A stretch of DNA of 64,000 nucleotides from Aedes albopictus (GCF_035046485.1 NC_085136.1:221096853-221160852); one strand, 5' to 3'; shown: positions 1-12,734, counted from the stretch's first letter. The notes: a model not told the origin generated them from the sequence alone. A program made the numbers and translations.

Positions 1-34
<34 letters not shown>

Positions 35-45
35 TATATATATAT
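1..45. repeat. (TA)n microsatellite, truncated by window start
   Basis: Uninterrupted TA dinucleotides with one A substitution. The run continues beyond the left edge of the window. Confidence 0.95.
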
Positions 46-435
46 CCCTAGTTAGAAGTATATTGGAATATGCCATTCAAATTTGGGCTCCTAGACAAAT
101 TATACTCGAAAGTGTCCAAAGAAGATTCATTAGATATGCGATGCGATCTCTACCTGGAATGATTCCATTGGCTTACCGCCTTATGCAAACAGATGTAGGC
201 TGATCAATCTAGAAACTTTGAGCGAAAGAAGTGAAATGTTACGTATATTATTTATTTTTGATTTGCTGCAAGGAAATATAGAATGTAGTCCTCTATTGGC
301 AATGCTGAACATTCATGCTCCATCCAGGACATTGAGAGAGCATGATTTTTTAAGATTACCAAATGACGGCCATAGGAGCTTTTTTAACCCGTTTGTAGAA
401 TGTTGTCGATTAGGCTGGAACAAATTTCCATTTCT
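46..435 (+). pseudogene. LINE reverse transcriptase C-terminal fragment (CR1/Jockey-like)
   Basis: Conceptual translation gives LVRSILEYAIQIWAP, then ESVQRRFIRYAMRSLPG, then LPPYANRCRLINLETLSER. This is the conserved block after the reverse transcriptase core in CR1/Jockey-group LINEs, and it closely parallels the stretch at 33950-34330 in this window. The frame shifts once near 160-175, and no catalytic core is present upstream because the element is cut by the (TA)n run. It is a dead 3' fragment; clade assignment rests on this one block. Confidence 0.7.
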
Positions 436-995
<560 letters not shown>

Positions 996-1919
996 CAGGG
1001 GGTAGACAAAATGTTTGGGATAGGCAAAATTTTTTTGTCTCAAATAATGTTCAATGAACTGTAACTTTTTGCGTAGTTTATCAAAAATTCTCAAATTTTC
1101 ACTGCAATTTGTCCAGCTAGTAAACTATAATTTGTACAGGTTTGGGTTTTGTTGGTTAACCCTACATTGAGTAAGAGCAATTTCAGCAAAATGCTTCTTT
1201 TCTGAGAGCTGTTTTTAAAAGTGTTATATCTCAAGGTACAGTTAACGTAATTTAACGAAATTTTGAACATTCATTACTAATTTATTGGTCTTTGAAAAAC
1301 ATTTGACTTATCTGAATTTTTTTTATAAGAAAGAAAGTTAAAGCGGATTTAATTTTCAAGTGAGAATTTCTAAACATTATACGATTTTGACATATTTGCA
1401 TTACCTTTTCTATATTATGGATGGCCGTTTTGTTACTTACGTTTCAAATATATTTATATTAAGATGTATTGGAGGCTTTTCAAGTAAACAAAAATCACTT
1501 TCATAAATTTTCATACGATGTCAAAAATTTTGCTTTGGTTGTATATATTGAAAAAAATATTTCAATCGCTTTAACTTTCCTTCTTGTGTAAAAAATTCAG
1601 TTGAGTCAAATGTTTTTCAAAGATCAAGATATTAATAATGAATGTTCAAAGTTTCGTTAAATTACGTTAACTATACCCTGAGATATAACACTTTTAAAAA
1701 TAGCTCTCAGAAAAGAAGCATTTTGCTGAAATTGCTCTAACTTAATGTAGGGTTAGCCGGCAAAGCCCAATTTTGTACAAATTATAGTTTAGCTGGGACA
1801 AATCGCAGTGAAAATTTGAGAATTTTTGATGAACCATAATAACCAAAAAGTTATAGCTCATTGAAAATTTTTTGAGACGAATAAAATTTGCCTATCTCAA
1901 ACATTTTGTCTACCCCCTG
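996..1919. mobile_element. Foldback MITE, CAGGGGGTAGAC terminal repeat, copy 1
   Basis: The left end reads CAGGGGGTAGACAAAATGTT and the right end is its reverse complement, with TA on both sides (994-995 and 1920-1921). Homology between the two arms extends inward for roughly 400 bp, leaving a short unpaired centre, so the element folds on itself. No transposase is encoded. TA duplication with a CAG start suggests mobilisation by a Tc1/mariner-type transposase (inference). Related copies are at 22278-23198 and 39521-41512. Confidence 0.9.
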
Positions 1920-1962
<43 letters not shown>

Positions 1963-1992
1963 TCTTTATTATCGAGATTTTCAGCCCTTGGC

Positions 1993-2038
<46 letters not shown>
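1920..2038. repeat. (TA)n runs either side of a short non-repeat
   Basis: TA dinucleotides at about 1920-1953 and 1996-2038, separated by a T-rich 40-bp segment. Probably the continuation of the array into which the MITE at 996-1919 inserted. Confidence 0.9.
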
Positions 2039-2040
<2 letters not shown>

Positions 2041-2161
2041 TAAGTGATTTCTTCCCAGTAATGTAGCTATTTGGATGCGAATGAGACATTTTAGGAAATA
2101 TATTTCGAATATACACATTTTGCACACATTTTTATTTGAAAAATAACATACTATAATATAC

Positions 2162-5100
2162 TTAAAAATGCAATTTCGAAATAGGTTGACGCGTATACTC
2201 CGTTGTTGTGTCTCGCATGAGACTCCACACATAATCACCCATCATTTTCGATGTTGCTTGGCACTGATATCGTTGCTCCATATGTTTTATATCTTGATGA
2301 AAACGTTCGCCTTGTTCCTCTGAGTATACACCCATATTTTCTTTAAATTTATCCAAATGAGAATGAAGAATGTGCACCTTTAGTGACATTCGACACCCCA
2401 TGGTTTCAAAATTTTTCATCAGTTCATGTACTATGGCCTCATATCTTGGATCACGATTATTCCCTAAAAATCCTTGAACTATATCTCGAAAGCTTTTCCA
2501 GGCTGCCTTTTCTTTCTCATTCAATAATTTCGGAAACGATTCCGATTTTATAAGTTTTTTTACTTGTGGTCCTGTAAAAACACCGGCAGTTATTTTTGCC
2601 TCGGAAAGTTTCGGAAACAGTTTTGTTATAAACTTAAATGATTCCGAATCCTTATTCAATGCTTTCACGAATTGCTTAATCAAACCAAGTTTTATATGAA
2701 GAGGTGGCATTAAAATTTTTTCCATGTTCACTACTGGATCGTTTTTAACATTTTTTTCGCCGATTTTGTATTGGGCTCTGATTTCCCAATTTTTAATTTT
2801 ATAGTGGTTCTCTGTGTCTCTGCTGTCCCACAGGCACAGGAAACAAGGGAATTTAGTATACCCTCCTTGTAATCCAATTAGGAAACCAATCATTTTAAAG
2901 TCGCCTATTACCTCCCAACCAAATTTTTCATACTGAATTTTGTTGAATAACAATTTTGTTGTGGCATAACTTTCTTTCAGGAGAATGGAGTGTGCAATGG
3001 GTAGAGATGGGTACTGCTCGCTTTTTACGCGGTTGTGCAGTAGCACAACCTTCAAACTTTTTGAAGAGCCATCAATAAAGAGCCGCCAGTCTCTTACAAT
3101 CAATGGAATGCCGATTTCAGAAAATAGACCTGCAAAAAAAGAGATACAGTTTTCTTCGTTTTGATGCTGTTGTCATCCGAATAGATAGAAATACCCACCC
3201 TCGATATCTCTACAAAAGCAAATTCCATCTTCGCTGGTGTAATAGGAGGAAAACTCTTCATCGCGAGTTCTCTGGGATGTTATTCTGACGGATTCATCCA
3301 GCAAACTCCATTGCTTCAGCCTAGATAACAATAATTCGCTTTTGTTTTTAGGGAGTGCAAGGTCACGAATCAAATCATTTATTTCCGTTTGATTCGGATA
3401 ATGTGGAATATTGAGCACTCCTCCTTGAAGTTGTAAAGACTCACTACTTGGGACAGAACTTCCACTAACTGTCGATATTGTAGTGGTACTAACAGCCGTT
3501 TCACAGGTACGTTGAGGTATGGGGCGTTCAGCGGAATGTGGAATTGGCGCACGTGATGAAGGGATATCAGGGTAAGTTGACTTTTTTTGACCACTAGCCA
3601 AATTCACAACACAAAAATAACAGTCGGTTTGATGATTTGAAGGTGAATGCCAAATCCGAGGCACAGCAAATTCCATTAATCTGTTTTCTCCTTGGTACCA
3701 ACCTGAAATTTGTTTGAATATTTGTATTTGAATAATTGAGAATTTAAAAGGAATCAATAAATAGTAAATATAACATAAACATTCTGCTAACAGTTTTTGA
3801 TGGTATAAAAATTGTACAAGATTTTGTTATGACAAGTATGAAATAGTTTTCATTCTTTCCTGAGTAAATCTATAATACAACACATAGAAATATTTAAAAA
3901 TGGTAATGCTGCTCAGAGAAGATTTAAGTTTTACAAATTTCTAAAATGACTAATAAATAATACCTTTTCTCCCAAAAATATTTCAAACCTGAAGTGCTTA
4001 TCTTGATATACCATATTGCGTTGAAAATACATGTTTTACCATACTAAAGTTTTACGATACTTGATACATTTTGTATTCATCCAAATAAAATGTGGGTCAT
4101 TCCATGTCAAATCGACAAATTTTTCATATGTTTTTGCCACTAATCTTTCAAATACTAATTTATATATTCTAGTTGAATAGAGCCTGCCTTAAAAAACTCT
4201 CAGCTCGATTTCTAACACTCGGAGATCATTCGTTCAATCCACAACAAAATTTGAATTTTTAATTATTTTTGAAAAAATCTCGTAAAACGCAATATGCATT
4301 CACTCATATCTGGTCAGCCAGAAGTCACTCTGTTTATCTTTTTATGTCCCTAAAAAGCTTTTTCTGCGTAGAATCTGATAGAAATAATCACAACACGGAT
4401 TTCTTGAAATTTATCTATCATTTATGTGTTTTAATCCTATTTTGAAAGATTTCTCAAAAACACCCCTCTTTTTTGTCGATTTTTTAATTTTAAAAGATTT
4501 TTTTGACAGTTTCCCATCTTTTCCGCTTCTTTGTACAGAGTAATATTTGTATTAACAACGATAGACAATTTTAAAGTAGTGCTTCGAGTATTTAGGGAAA
4601 TGTGAACCTACAGTATGACATTCATTGGTTAATATTATTATCGTCATGTATTACATATATTATATCACCTATCGAGCATATCATTCGTAATAGTAAAAAA
4701 ACTAAATTACATAAACATTTAATCAATATAATTAATATACTACCCTAAACAAGTTTGATATTGTTGTGGGATTGAATTTTCAACTTACTAGACCAACATG
4801 TGAGAGGAGCACCTGTTGGTCTAGACTCTAGATCTTATCAAAAATTCACTCTAATACATGACAAATGTTTAGTCTTTGAAATCACCATAAAGAAATGTTT
4901 TCCATCCTCCACCCAACCATTCGAACAAACGCTCTAGTCGTAATTGTACATTGATTCTCCTCTGAGCTACACTGCCTGTAATCGCTGAACAGTCCCAACG
5001 GACTCCTATAATGAACTGGCATAGATAGAACAATGATAAACAATAATAAGATGTTGTGCTTATAGTTCTACCGTAGATAAAGTAGAAATAAAAGTCAGTA

Positions 5101-8100
5101 TTGTGAACTATCTGTTTCAATTGAGGGGCCCCCAGATACATAGTGGCTTAAGTGACATTTTGGTCAATTTTTAGTTGATTATAGACAAATATTCATCAGA
5201 CTTCATGCTTTTCAGCACTATTTTTAGATGTAACGTCAACTAGAAAAAACAGTAATTGGGAGAAAATTTAGTTAATTTTGGAACTCTTAAACAATTTGTA
5301 TTGGAAGAAAAACTTTTGAGCTTAGTGGGTTTTGCGCAGAGTTTGGTGCCTACACGGTACAGTTCCTACCTTTCAACATGGTGCTCCCAGTTTAGTCCTA
5401 CTGAAGGCAAAGTTTCAACTGTTGTTTTGTCTTTTTTGTACTTTTTTTCAGGAGTGAGCACCCATGATGTTAAAATGAACTGAATTAATCGGTGCCGTAA
5501 CAGTCTGTTTACGGTTAGGATAAATTTAGGCGCGTAAGATTTTTAATGGTACGCTGATCCTATAACTTTTCTCTAATAACGAAGATTTCTTCATGATGAA
5601 AATATTTATATTTATATTGTTTTTTATTTATTGGTCTGTTTTTTAGACTACTGTCATCTATATATGTAAGGGATTCTGATTTTGAAACAGTTAAACGCAA
5701 TAAATGACTATTATAAGTAAACAACTGAATATTATTCAATAGGAGCTAATTTTTCTGATAACTCGAAACCCAACTTTTACAATATCCCACGAAGGTTATA
5801 CTTATTTTACTCTGTACAAATAAGCGAAAAAAGTGGGAAACTCTCAGAAAAATCTTTTAAAATTGAAAAATCGAGAAATAAAAGGGGTGTTCTTGAGATA
5901 TCTATCAAAATCGGATTAAAACGTATAAATTTGAGAGAAATGTCAGGAAAACCATATTGAGATTATTTTTATCAGATTCTACACAGAAAAACCTTTTTAG
6001 AGACATAAAAAGATAAGCGGTATGATTCCTGGCTGATCAGAAATCAGTAAATACGTAATGCGATTTACGGATTTTTTTCAAAAATAATCAAAATTTAAAA
6101 ATAGTGTGTAGGTTGAACGGATAATCTCCGAGTGTTACAAATCGAGCTGAGGCCATTATAAGCCATTTCCGACCTGCTGAAATTACTTTGAACATTACTT
6201 GGAATATCATGTGCCAATCGATTTGTCGATTTGGTATGGAATGACCCATGTTACATTTCATTTTATTCCTCTTTCATACAATAATTCTCTTTCATTGAAA
6301 CATCACCCTGGTGGTTTTCTTCGGAACTCCAGTGGCAATCACTTTACACCCACCGAAATCTCTGGGTTGCCTTTCAATTAATTTTGCTGAGTTTAGGATG
6401 GAAGTTAGCTTTACCTGAAACTTATCACAACCAAAAAATCGGCCCAATCAAATACAAGGCAGCTAAAAATTTGCGGTGTGCAGAACATCAAAGTTACTTT
6501 AGGAATTCAATTGCATTCATCTTCAAAGTGTATACAGTCGAAACTAAGTATGTAAAATTTTCTAAGAAATCTCAGGAAGAATTCCTCAACAATTCTCTAG
6601 TAGCACTCAAGAAGACATTTCTGTGAAAGATTAAAAATTATCTTAAAAAAAAAATAAAGACATATATGAGAGAATTAAAAAAATGGCTGCCTTGTAAAAA
6701 CCGAGAGCATGCATCTTGACTTCTTTGTGGTATTGTTGGAAAATACATTAGAAGTAGGGTAGATGATGATGAATGGGCCAGTCCAAAAACTGATCATGGT
6801 TGGACCAATTTTGAAAACCCAAAATAATGTATTGTTTTCTTAAAAACTCAAACTACACTCTCACTAATGACAAAATATGACTCTTTCTTCATTGAAATCA
6901 CATCGGTTTTAATTAAATTACCGCCAAATATTTAAATTATTAATGGTTTTAGAAAGGCTTTCTAGAAGCCCTAGTGGAGCACCAAAAATGCTCAGTTTGT
7001 AGCATCGAGAACATAGAAATTCTTTTTCATTTCCTGATCTTTTTTCGTTATTCTATTGCAAAAATATCTAACCTTCTTTGGCGGTTGACCGACATTTGTC
7101 CGAAAACCAGTACCCCGAAAGAAGTTTCTCCGAAAGTTTTTCCCTCGAAAAACGATTCCCCGAATGAACCGTTTCCCCGAATGGACCGTTTCCCCGAAAT
7201 ATTTTTGAATGCAGTTTATTTATGAAAATACCGAAACGGTGTAATCTTGGTTGGACCAAACCATTACACCGTTGGTTACTAGGTCCGGCTTAGTTTGTTT
7301 ACAGTTTTCTTTGCGCGCGATGTCAATTTCAAAACGTTCGTCGGTCTCAAAATGAAGTGGAAGAGTTTTGAAATTGCAAATATTTGATCTCTACGTACAT
7401 TATATCAAATAACAGAGCCTTTGCCATCGCGCCCCGACCGTATGGATAGCTGCTCGTCCTGAAATTCGCCCAGTACACCGAGGCTCCCGAAGTTTCATCA
7501 TTTTAATATCATATCCGGATTCCGTGCGCGGTATCTGCGGCCCGCTACCGATCGTTTGGCCAACCGAAAGCCTCGTACATTAATTGGTTATCACTTCTTG
7601 CAACACCGATTCGTTTCGGAACGACAATGCTGACCTGAAGTCCAATTTTCGCTGCGATTCACAAGGAATAAGAAAAGGTTAGTCGAAAAAATGTCTTCAT
7701 GTTTCGTTGGTTCATCCATGATCATTTATTTGGTCCAACCATAAGCAGCAATGGTCCACCAAGATCAGAATCTTTTGCTCATAAAAGTTAATTTATAAAA
7801 TAAATGTGCTAGTTATTTCATGCTTCTATGTCGTTTTTTGAAAATTAGATGAGTAAAGCTTTCAGCGAATCACAACTTGGCTGTATAAAATTGGCTACTT
7901 TATATATAAAAGAGGCTTCTATTATGACTAAGTGTTGGAATCAACGAAATTGGTCCATTCATCATCATAGACCCAACTACTGTTTTGTTTTTGGTTCAAA
8001 TACCAGAAATTTTTCGAGTGAAATAAAAACAGATTTCTGACACAACCATTTGTTAGAAAAAGCAGTAAAACGTAAACATATGAATAAGTTATAGAACGTC

Positions 8101-9830
8101 TATTCTGCCCTTTTAAGCATATCTGAACTATGTTGAATTCAATGCAAGTAGCATTTTTCTCAGTTACAAAGCCATTTAAAATTAATTGGATTTTTGTTTT
8201 CATCAGGTTTCATAGCTTAATATAGCACAATAACGTTATGTATCTTTCTGACATTGATTTTAAAATATTGTTTTTGTTAGAGCGAATGGGTCAACCTCGT
8301 TGAAAAACAACATGGTACAGATACGCTTAGAATGGCAGTATTGTATAGATAAAAAAATCATTCTAAATTAAATACTGTACCATGCAACCGTCTTGTGCAA
8401 TTATGACAGGCATAATGTGGCACCCACTGTTTATCTTGATGTTCGACTTCGATGTTGAAATATTGCTTGTATGCTTCATATAACTTGGTATCTTTTCGCA
8501 ATGTATGTTTGGTTGTTGTCCTGGTAATAAAGTAACCACAAATGTAACAAAAATCATCTGGATGATGATTGCAGTCATCAGATCGCCAAAGCATCTGAAA
8601 AAGTGAACAGAAATTTAGCTAAAGCTTTTCAAGCACATTTAGTAATTTACCTCTGGTTTGCCATTGTCAACAGGCCGTAATTTCTGATTAACACTTGATG
8701 CAACGTTTTCTGAAGTATGATCGACGATCTGTTCAGCTGCTGCCACTTGTTGTTCTTCCATATCTGAAGTTGAAACCCTTCGAGCATCACCAGTTGCAGA
8801 GACATTTGTGCGACTTAGACCAGATCCGCTTGGTCCAGCATACAGGGTTGGAGCTTGTGATGAAGGAATATTTGGATAAATATTTAAGTTCCTCCCGCGA
8901 AAGATTTTTGCCAAACAAAAATAACAGTCATTTTGATGGCTAGTTGGCTGACTCCAAATTCTTGGCCTGTCAAATTTCAACCTTGCTGATCTATCTTTTG
9001 CTGGTTCTTTGAAGAGAAAACATATTATATTTTTTTTTGTTTCTATTGAAAAATAAGCTAGAAAGCTCAAATGCGGTATCAAAATTTCAACAGGGCATAA
9101 TTGCTTTTGAAGACGGCCTTTTCTGTCAAGTCGTATTTCAGTCCTACCTAAAATCCATAGCCACTATATAAAAGAGGTTTATACTAATTCTAGTAGAAAG
9201 AATTTTTAAATAAATTCATTATTTAGATGGCTGAAAGCATCTCTACTTTTCAAATAGTGAATTGTATAGTAGGGCTAAAGTACGACCTACGGCTTTAAAA
9301 TAGAGTTGTTTTCAAAAGCAATTGGTCAGGGTTCTGCTAAACCGAACTATTTACCATATGAAAACCATCGATGGTGGCAAACATACTAGACCTAACTGAT
9401 AAGAAAGTTGTTCATCCCAATTAATTGTGAACTATATTACTAACATTCTGTAGAAGAAATTCGTACCCACAACACATACGGAAATTGTTTTCCGGCAATT
9501 TACGGATAAAAACAGTGGAAATTATTCAAAATGGCAAATAGTTCGGTTTATCAGAACTCCAACAAATTACGCGCGTTTGAAATATTGTTACTAATAAAAT
9601 TGTCAATTTATCTAAAACCTACTAAGCAATCCAACAGCACAACTCTGACAAACGAAATGTGGAACCCAATATTTGTCTTGGTTTTTGATTTCCAGGCCAA
9701 AATATTCTTGGTATGCTTGTCTTAATTTAGCTCCATCAGAAATTGAACACTTTTTCACACGGGAGCTTATAAACTCTCCACAGACGTAGCAAAATGAGTC
9801 AGGTGAGTGGAGACATTCGGTCGATGACAT
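2162..9830 (-). CDS. Uncharacterised Cys-rich, transposon-associated family protein; five exons, duplicated N-terminal module
   Basis: Exons read on the minus strand: 9830-9623, 9006-8651, 8594-8381, 3702-3199 and 3129-2162. All introns start GT and end AG, and the phases (1, 0, 1, 1) keep one frame to the stop, giving 750 codons. Exon 1 has a Cys pair in FCYVCG, then VPHFVCQSC; exon 2 has PRIW and DCYFC. Exons 3 and 4 repeat this order (FCYICG, VPHYACHNC, PRIWHS, DCYFC). Exons 4-5 continue into the family core, with RDLALPK, DWRLFID, VIGDFKM, LCLWDSRDT, MPPLHIKLG and GERFHQDI. I know this family as repetitive, uncharacterised animal proteins; its function is unknown to me and a transposase-like origin is only a guess. 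The Cys pairs probably bind zinc. The start ATG at 9830 follows a run of A. Intron 3 (8380-3703, 4.7 kb) holds a foldback element; introns 2 and 4 are 56 and 69 bp. No stop or frameshift is seen. Two separate genes remain possible, because exon 3 itself begins with ATG. Confidence 0.72.
4088..6255. mobile_element. Foldback element with GGGTCATTCCATG ends, inside intron
   Basis: The left end carries GGGTCATTCCATGTCAAATC; the right end near 6238-6253 is its near reverse complement. Inward, the segment around 4300-4440 pairs with 5880-6060 (for example the motif TAGAATCTGATAG against its complement), so arms reach several hundred bases. The centre (about 4550-5800) is unpaired and has no convincing gene. 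The exact termini and target duplication are unclear. It lies wholly within intron 3 of the minus-strand gene. Confidence 0.75.
4789..4827. repeat. Short hairpin inside the foldback element
   Basis: TAGACCAACA and TGTTGGTCTA form a 10-bp perfect stem around a loop of about 18 bases. It is not followed by a T run, and its role is unknown. Confidence 0.6.
6256..8300. other. Intronic non-coding stretch with short repeats
   Basis: No gene is supported. GGTTGGACCAA occurs at about 6798 and 7248, and in reverse complement near 7731; the last two could be the ends of an element of about 520 bp (7240-7766) with the partial terminal motif ATCTTGGT. At 7095-7205 a degenerate run of CCCCGAA-type units recurs every 15-20 bases. 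The part at 7260-7690 is richer in G and C but shows no coding signal. Confidence 0.4.
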
Positions 9831-10015
9831 TTTTTTTTGTATTTCAGTTCTAGGCACTTTGGATTCTTATTACTAAGCACACTTGAACTCAAGTACAACT
9901 ACTGATTCAGAAACAGAAACTGTAATTTTGCCGAGCAAAGCATTCGTATAAGGACTGTATCGAAAAGTTATTAGCAATGATGAAAACGGCTTCAAAAGAT
10001 TAGGTTCAACATACA
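9831..10015. other. Upstream region of the minus-strand gene
   Basis: This would hold the 5' untranslated region and promoter of the gene starting at 9830. No clear TATA box or initiator can be assigned by eye. Confidence 0.3.
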
Positions 10016-10032
10016 AGTAATTTGATGTTTAA

Positions 10033-10147
10033 CCTTTCGCTGATCGCGCTGTTGTATTGTGTAAAACTCGCTTAAAAAAGCTCGTTCGTTGTACACAGCA
10101 ACAGCGCGGTGCTGCAGAGGACGGCTGATCGCGCGATAGCTGAACGG
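10033..10147. mobile_element. TTAA-flanked MITE, 115 bp (piggyBac-type target)
   Basis: TTAA lies at 10029-10032 and 10148-10151. The ends are imperfect inverted repeats: CCTTTCGCTGATCGCGC on the left, and the complement of CCGTTCAGCTATCGCGC on the right. Removing the element and one TTAA restores the junction of an older insertion, so this is the younger event. There is no coding capacity; piggyBac-type mobilisation is inferred from the TTAA duplication. Confidence 0.72.
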
Positions 10148-10151
10148 TTAA

Positions 10152-10303
10152 CTGGATGATCGACTGTACGTTGGATAATATTTTTGGGTTTTTGGCATCT
10201 CAGTCTGATTTATTGGACCTTAAGAACCGAAACGTCGGACTAAGAAAACATATAGTTGTTTTTGATTGACCAAATCAGACTGAGATGCCAAATACCCAAA
10301 AAT
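10152..10303. mobile_element. Short insertion with hammerhead-like core and 16-bp target duplication
   Basis: The 16-base direct repeat AGTAATTTGATGTTTA is present at 10016-10031 and 10304-10319. The insert has inverted arms at 10181-10216 and 10265-10301 enclosing CTGATTTATTGGACC and ACCGAAACGTCGG. The second motif matches the CGAAAC-GUC part of hammerhead ribozymes seen in Penelope-like elements and retrozymes; the first resembles the CUGAUGA box with changes. A retro-type insertion is inferred from the long duplication. The ribozyme is probably degenerate. Confidence 0.5.
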
Positions 10304-10319
10304 AGTAATTTGATGTTTA

Positions 10320-12496
10320 GAAATATAGTATAAATCATTGAAAAAGAAATCGAACTGCAACTTTCTAGAAATAGTCATTTTACTTGAGCTTTGCTCGAAA
10401 ACTAAACACATGTTTTAAAAATTCGGCACAAAAAAATTAATTTGCAAAAAAAATGTGGAAGCAAGTATAAGAAAAAACAAAAATCCGGCTCATTAAGCAA
10501 ATACATACATAGGTACAATTCTCACGATCACCAAGGACAATTTCCTCTGAATTTTAAAGTATTTCGAATCACTGAAAATAACGCATTTTTCAGGTATTCA
10601 GTTTGATGGTGTTCCATCTAATCACGTTGATGTCAATTAAAATTATACAAAGCGAAAAAACCTTTTTTTATTATTCGATGTACATAATAGAGGAGTAGTT
10701 ATAGCAAAGAACTAAATTTACGCTTTTTTTACAGTCCGATAATAAGTTGATGATGTTTTTTGTATAGAAAATATCTATTTCGAAAACCGGTGTTATGTAA
10801 TATATAAAGTGTGCGTAATCCCCAACAAGATGTTTTTTCCACATTTTTTTCATTACAAATTTTACTCGCTACAAACTATTTAATTGCGAGGAAATATTTT
10901 AAGAAACCGAATTTTGATCAGATTTTTATTTTGTGACATGCATTAATCTATCCATACTTCAATAATACTTAAGATTCTAAAATAAAGAAATGTTGGACTC
11001 ATATTTAACTAAATCGTAAAGATTTGCTAGTAGAACCGAAATAAAAAGACTTATTTAATTCAGTGTTGAGATATAACGTCATAAACATTGCTAATTATTT
11101 TACGATACAATCCATATAAAAGCTTTTTTCTTATATAAACTGGTTTACTTAACTTTACTTAACAATAAAAACAAATCAAATCGTAAGTGGGGTGATAAAT
11201 CTACTTTTTTGTGTTTAATAATTCAGTCTTAAAATGTAGAACTTCAGTTGCTGATTGGATTTAAATGGTATTCTGTAAGTCATAACAATTCGAATTTTAA
11301 TTCTCGAGTTGTTTCTGAAAAGCAGGTTTGGAAAAATGTGCAAAAATGTTGTTTTGTAAGAAATTTTAGTATTTTCTATCTGTTCCTAGATTCCAAACCA
11401 GGCATGCATTGTGTTTTTATGTTGTTTTGTACAATTCACTATTAAAACACAATTTTTTTGAACTAGAAATCAATTAAAAAAATATCTGTTTTTTTATTCG
11501 GACGCAGTAACGTTTTGTGTTCAACGTTTGATTTCAGCGTTCTTTTCGAATACTTTTTATATTAGCGACGCACTTAGAACAGCTAAAACGACATGGAATA
11601 TTAGAAGTAATCAGCCAAAATAATTCATAACAAACACTGCGCAACATTTTTTAGGCTATCGAAAGTAAACAAAATTTTATCATTGGTTCCTGAGCATCAA
11701 CCAAACAGCCCAAAGTATCAAATGCAACAAAACCATATTTGAGTTTTAAAAGTTTACAACGGAATTTTGTTTTAGACAAAAATTATTTTCTTTAGATGAA
11801 AGTTGGCCATGTCCAGTAACATTTTCATTCTTTCGGAGTACTGTTCGGCTGTCTAAATCTCGGTAGAAATAAACCGAGATTAAGCTTTTAAAAATAATTG
11901 TATCTTTTTCTGTAAAAAATAAACTTTTTATGATATCGACACGCTTGAATTAATTTAATGTTAAAGAAAATGATCAAAACTTTAAAATATTCGCGTATTT
12001 TTTGCACTGTGAAATAAAAACAACCGTAACTTTGTTATCGGCGCGAAGAATCACGACCACGAGTCCGACTGAGACAAAGATTCGAATAGCACTAGGCAGT
12101 GCGGTGTTGCATTGTTGATCTACTCGTAAGCCATTATCACACACTATCGCATGATTCCATATAGGGTTGGTGTTCGAGAATTCGCCATGTAGCAGTATTC
12201 GCCACCCTGTATTATTCAGCCTTTCGCTGTATAGATCGATATGAATGATTTTTTTGTAAAGTAAAACACATCCAAATGATATGAAAACGCTGGATGCTTT
12301 GGATGCTTTAAGTTTACTCAAAAAAATTAAGAATAAAAAAGTTTTCATAAAATTTTAGCTCCATAAATCAGTATTGCCACTCCTGCTCCAGTATTCACCA
12401 CCCTCCATAAGAATTGCTTGGGGGCAGCGAATATTGGAACACCTACCCTATCGCATTATTCTCTACCATCTATATCGAATTCTTGATAGGGAGAAG
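10320..12496. other. AT-rich non-coding stretch
   Basis: No gene, RNA or clear element is supported. Several AATAAA-like words and T runs are present. The longest open frames (60-124 codons) have no recognisable domain and low-complexity composition. Confidence 0.6.
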
Positions 12497-12498
12497 TA

Positions 12499-12636
12499 CC
12501 GTAAAACGGGGTAACATTGATCAGCGGGGAACCTTTGATCACCTTGACTATTCTTCAGGAAAAATCAAATCTTGAACATTCCACGACAAAAATCAAGGTG
12601 AGTTACACCGCTAATCAATGTTACCCAGTTTTACGG
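12499..12636. mobile_element. MITE, CCGTAAAACGGGGTAAC ends, 138 bp
   Basis: The terminal inverted repeats are CCGTAAAACGGGGTAACATT and its reverse complement with small changes, and TA duplications lie at 12497-12498 and 12637-12638. The interior is non-coding. The TA target suggests a Tc1/mariner-type source. Confidence 0.85.
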
Positions 12637-12734
12637 TAATTATTGCTGCATAATTGTGTGACATCCGTCGTAGGAAACAATCGCAGCACATTTAGTGATG
12701 ATATTAGTAATGGAAGGAAATAGAAGAAGAAAGG

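Noticed and set aside
11974..12348. 124-codon minus-strand open frame
   Set aside because: No recognisable domain, low-complexity N terminus, no neighbouring exon signals.
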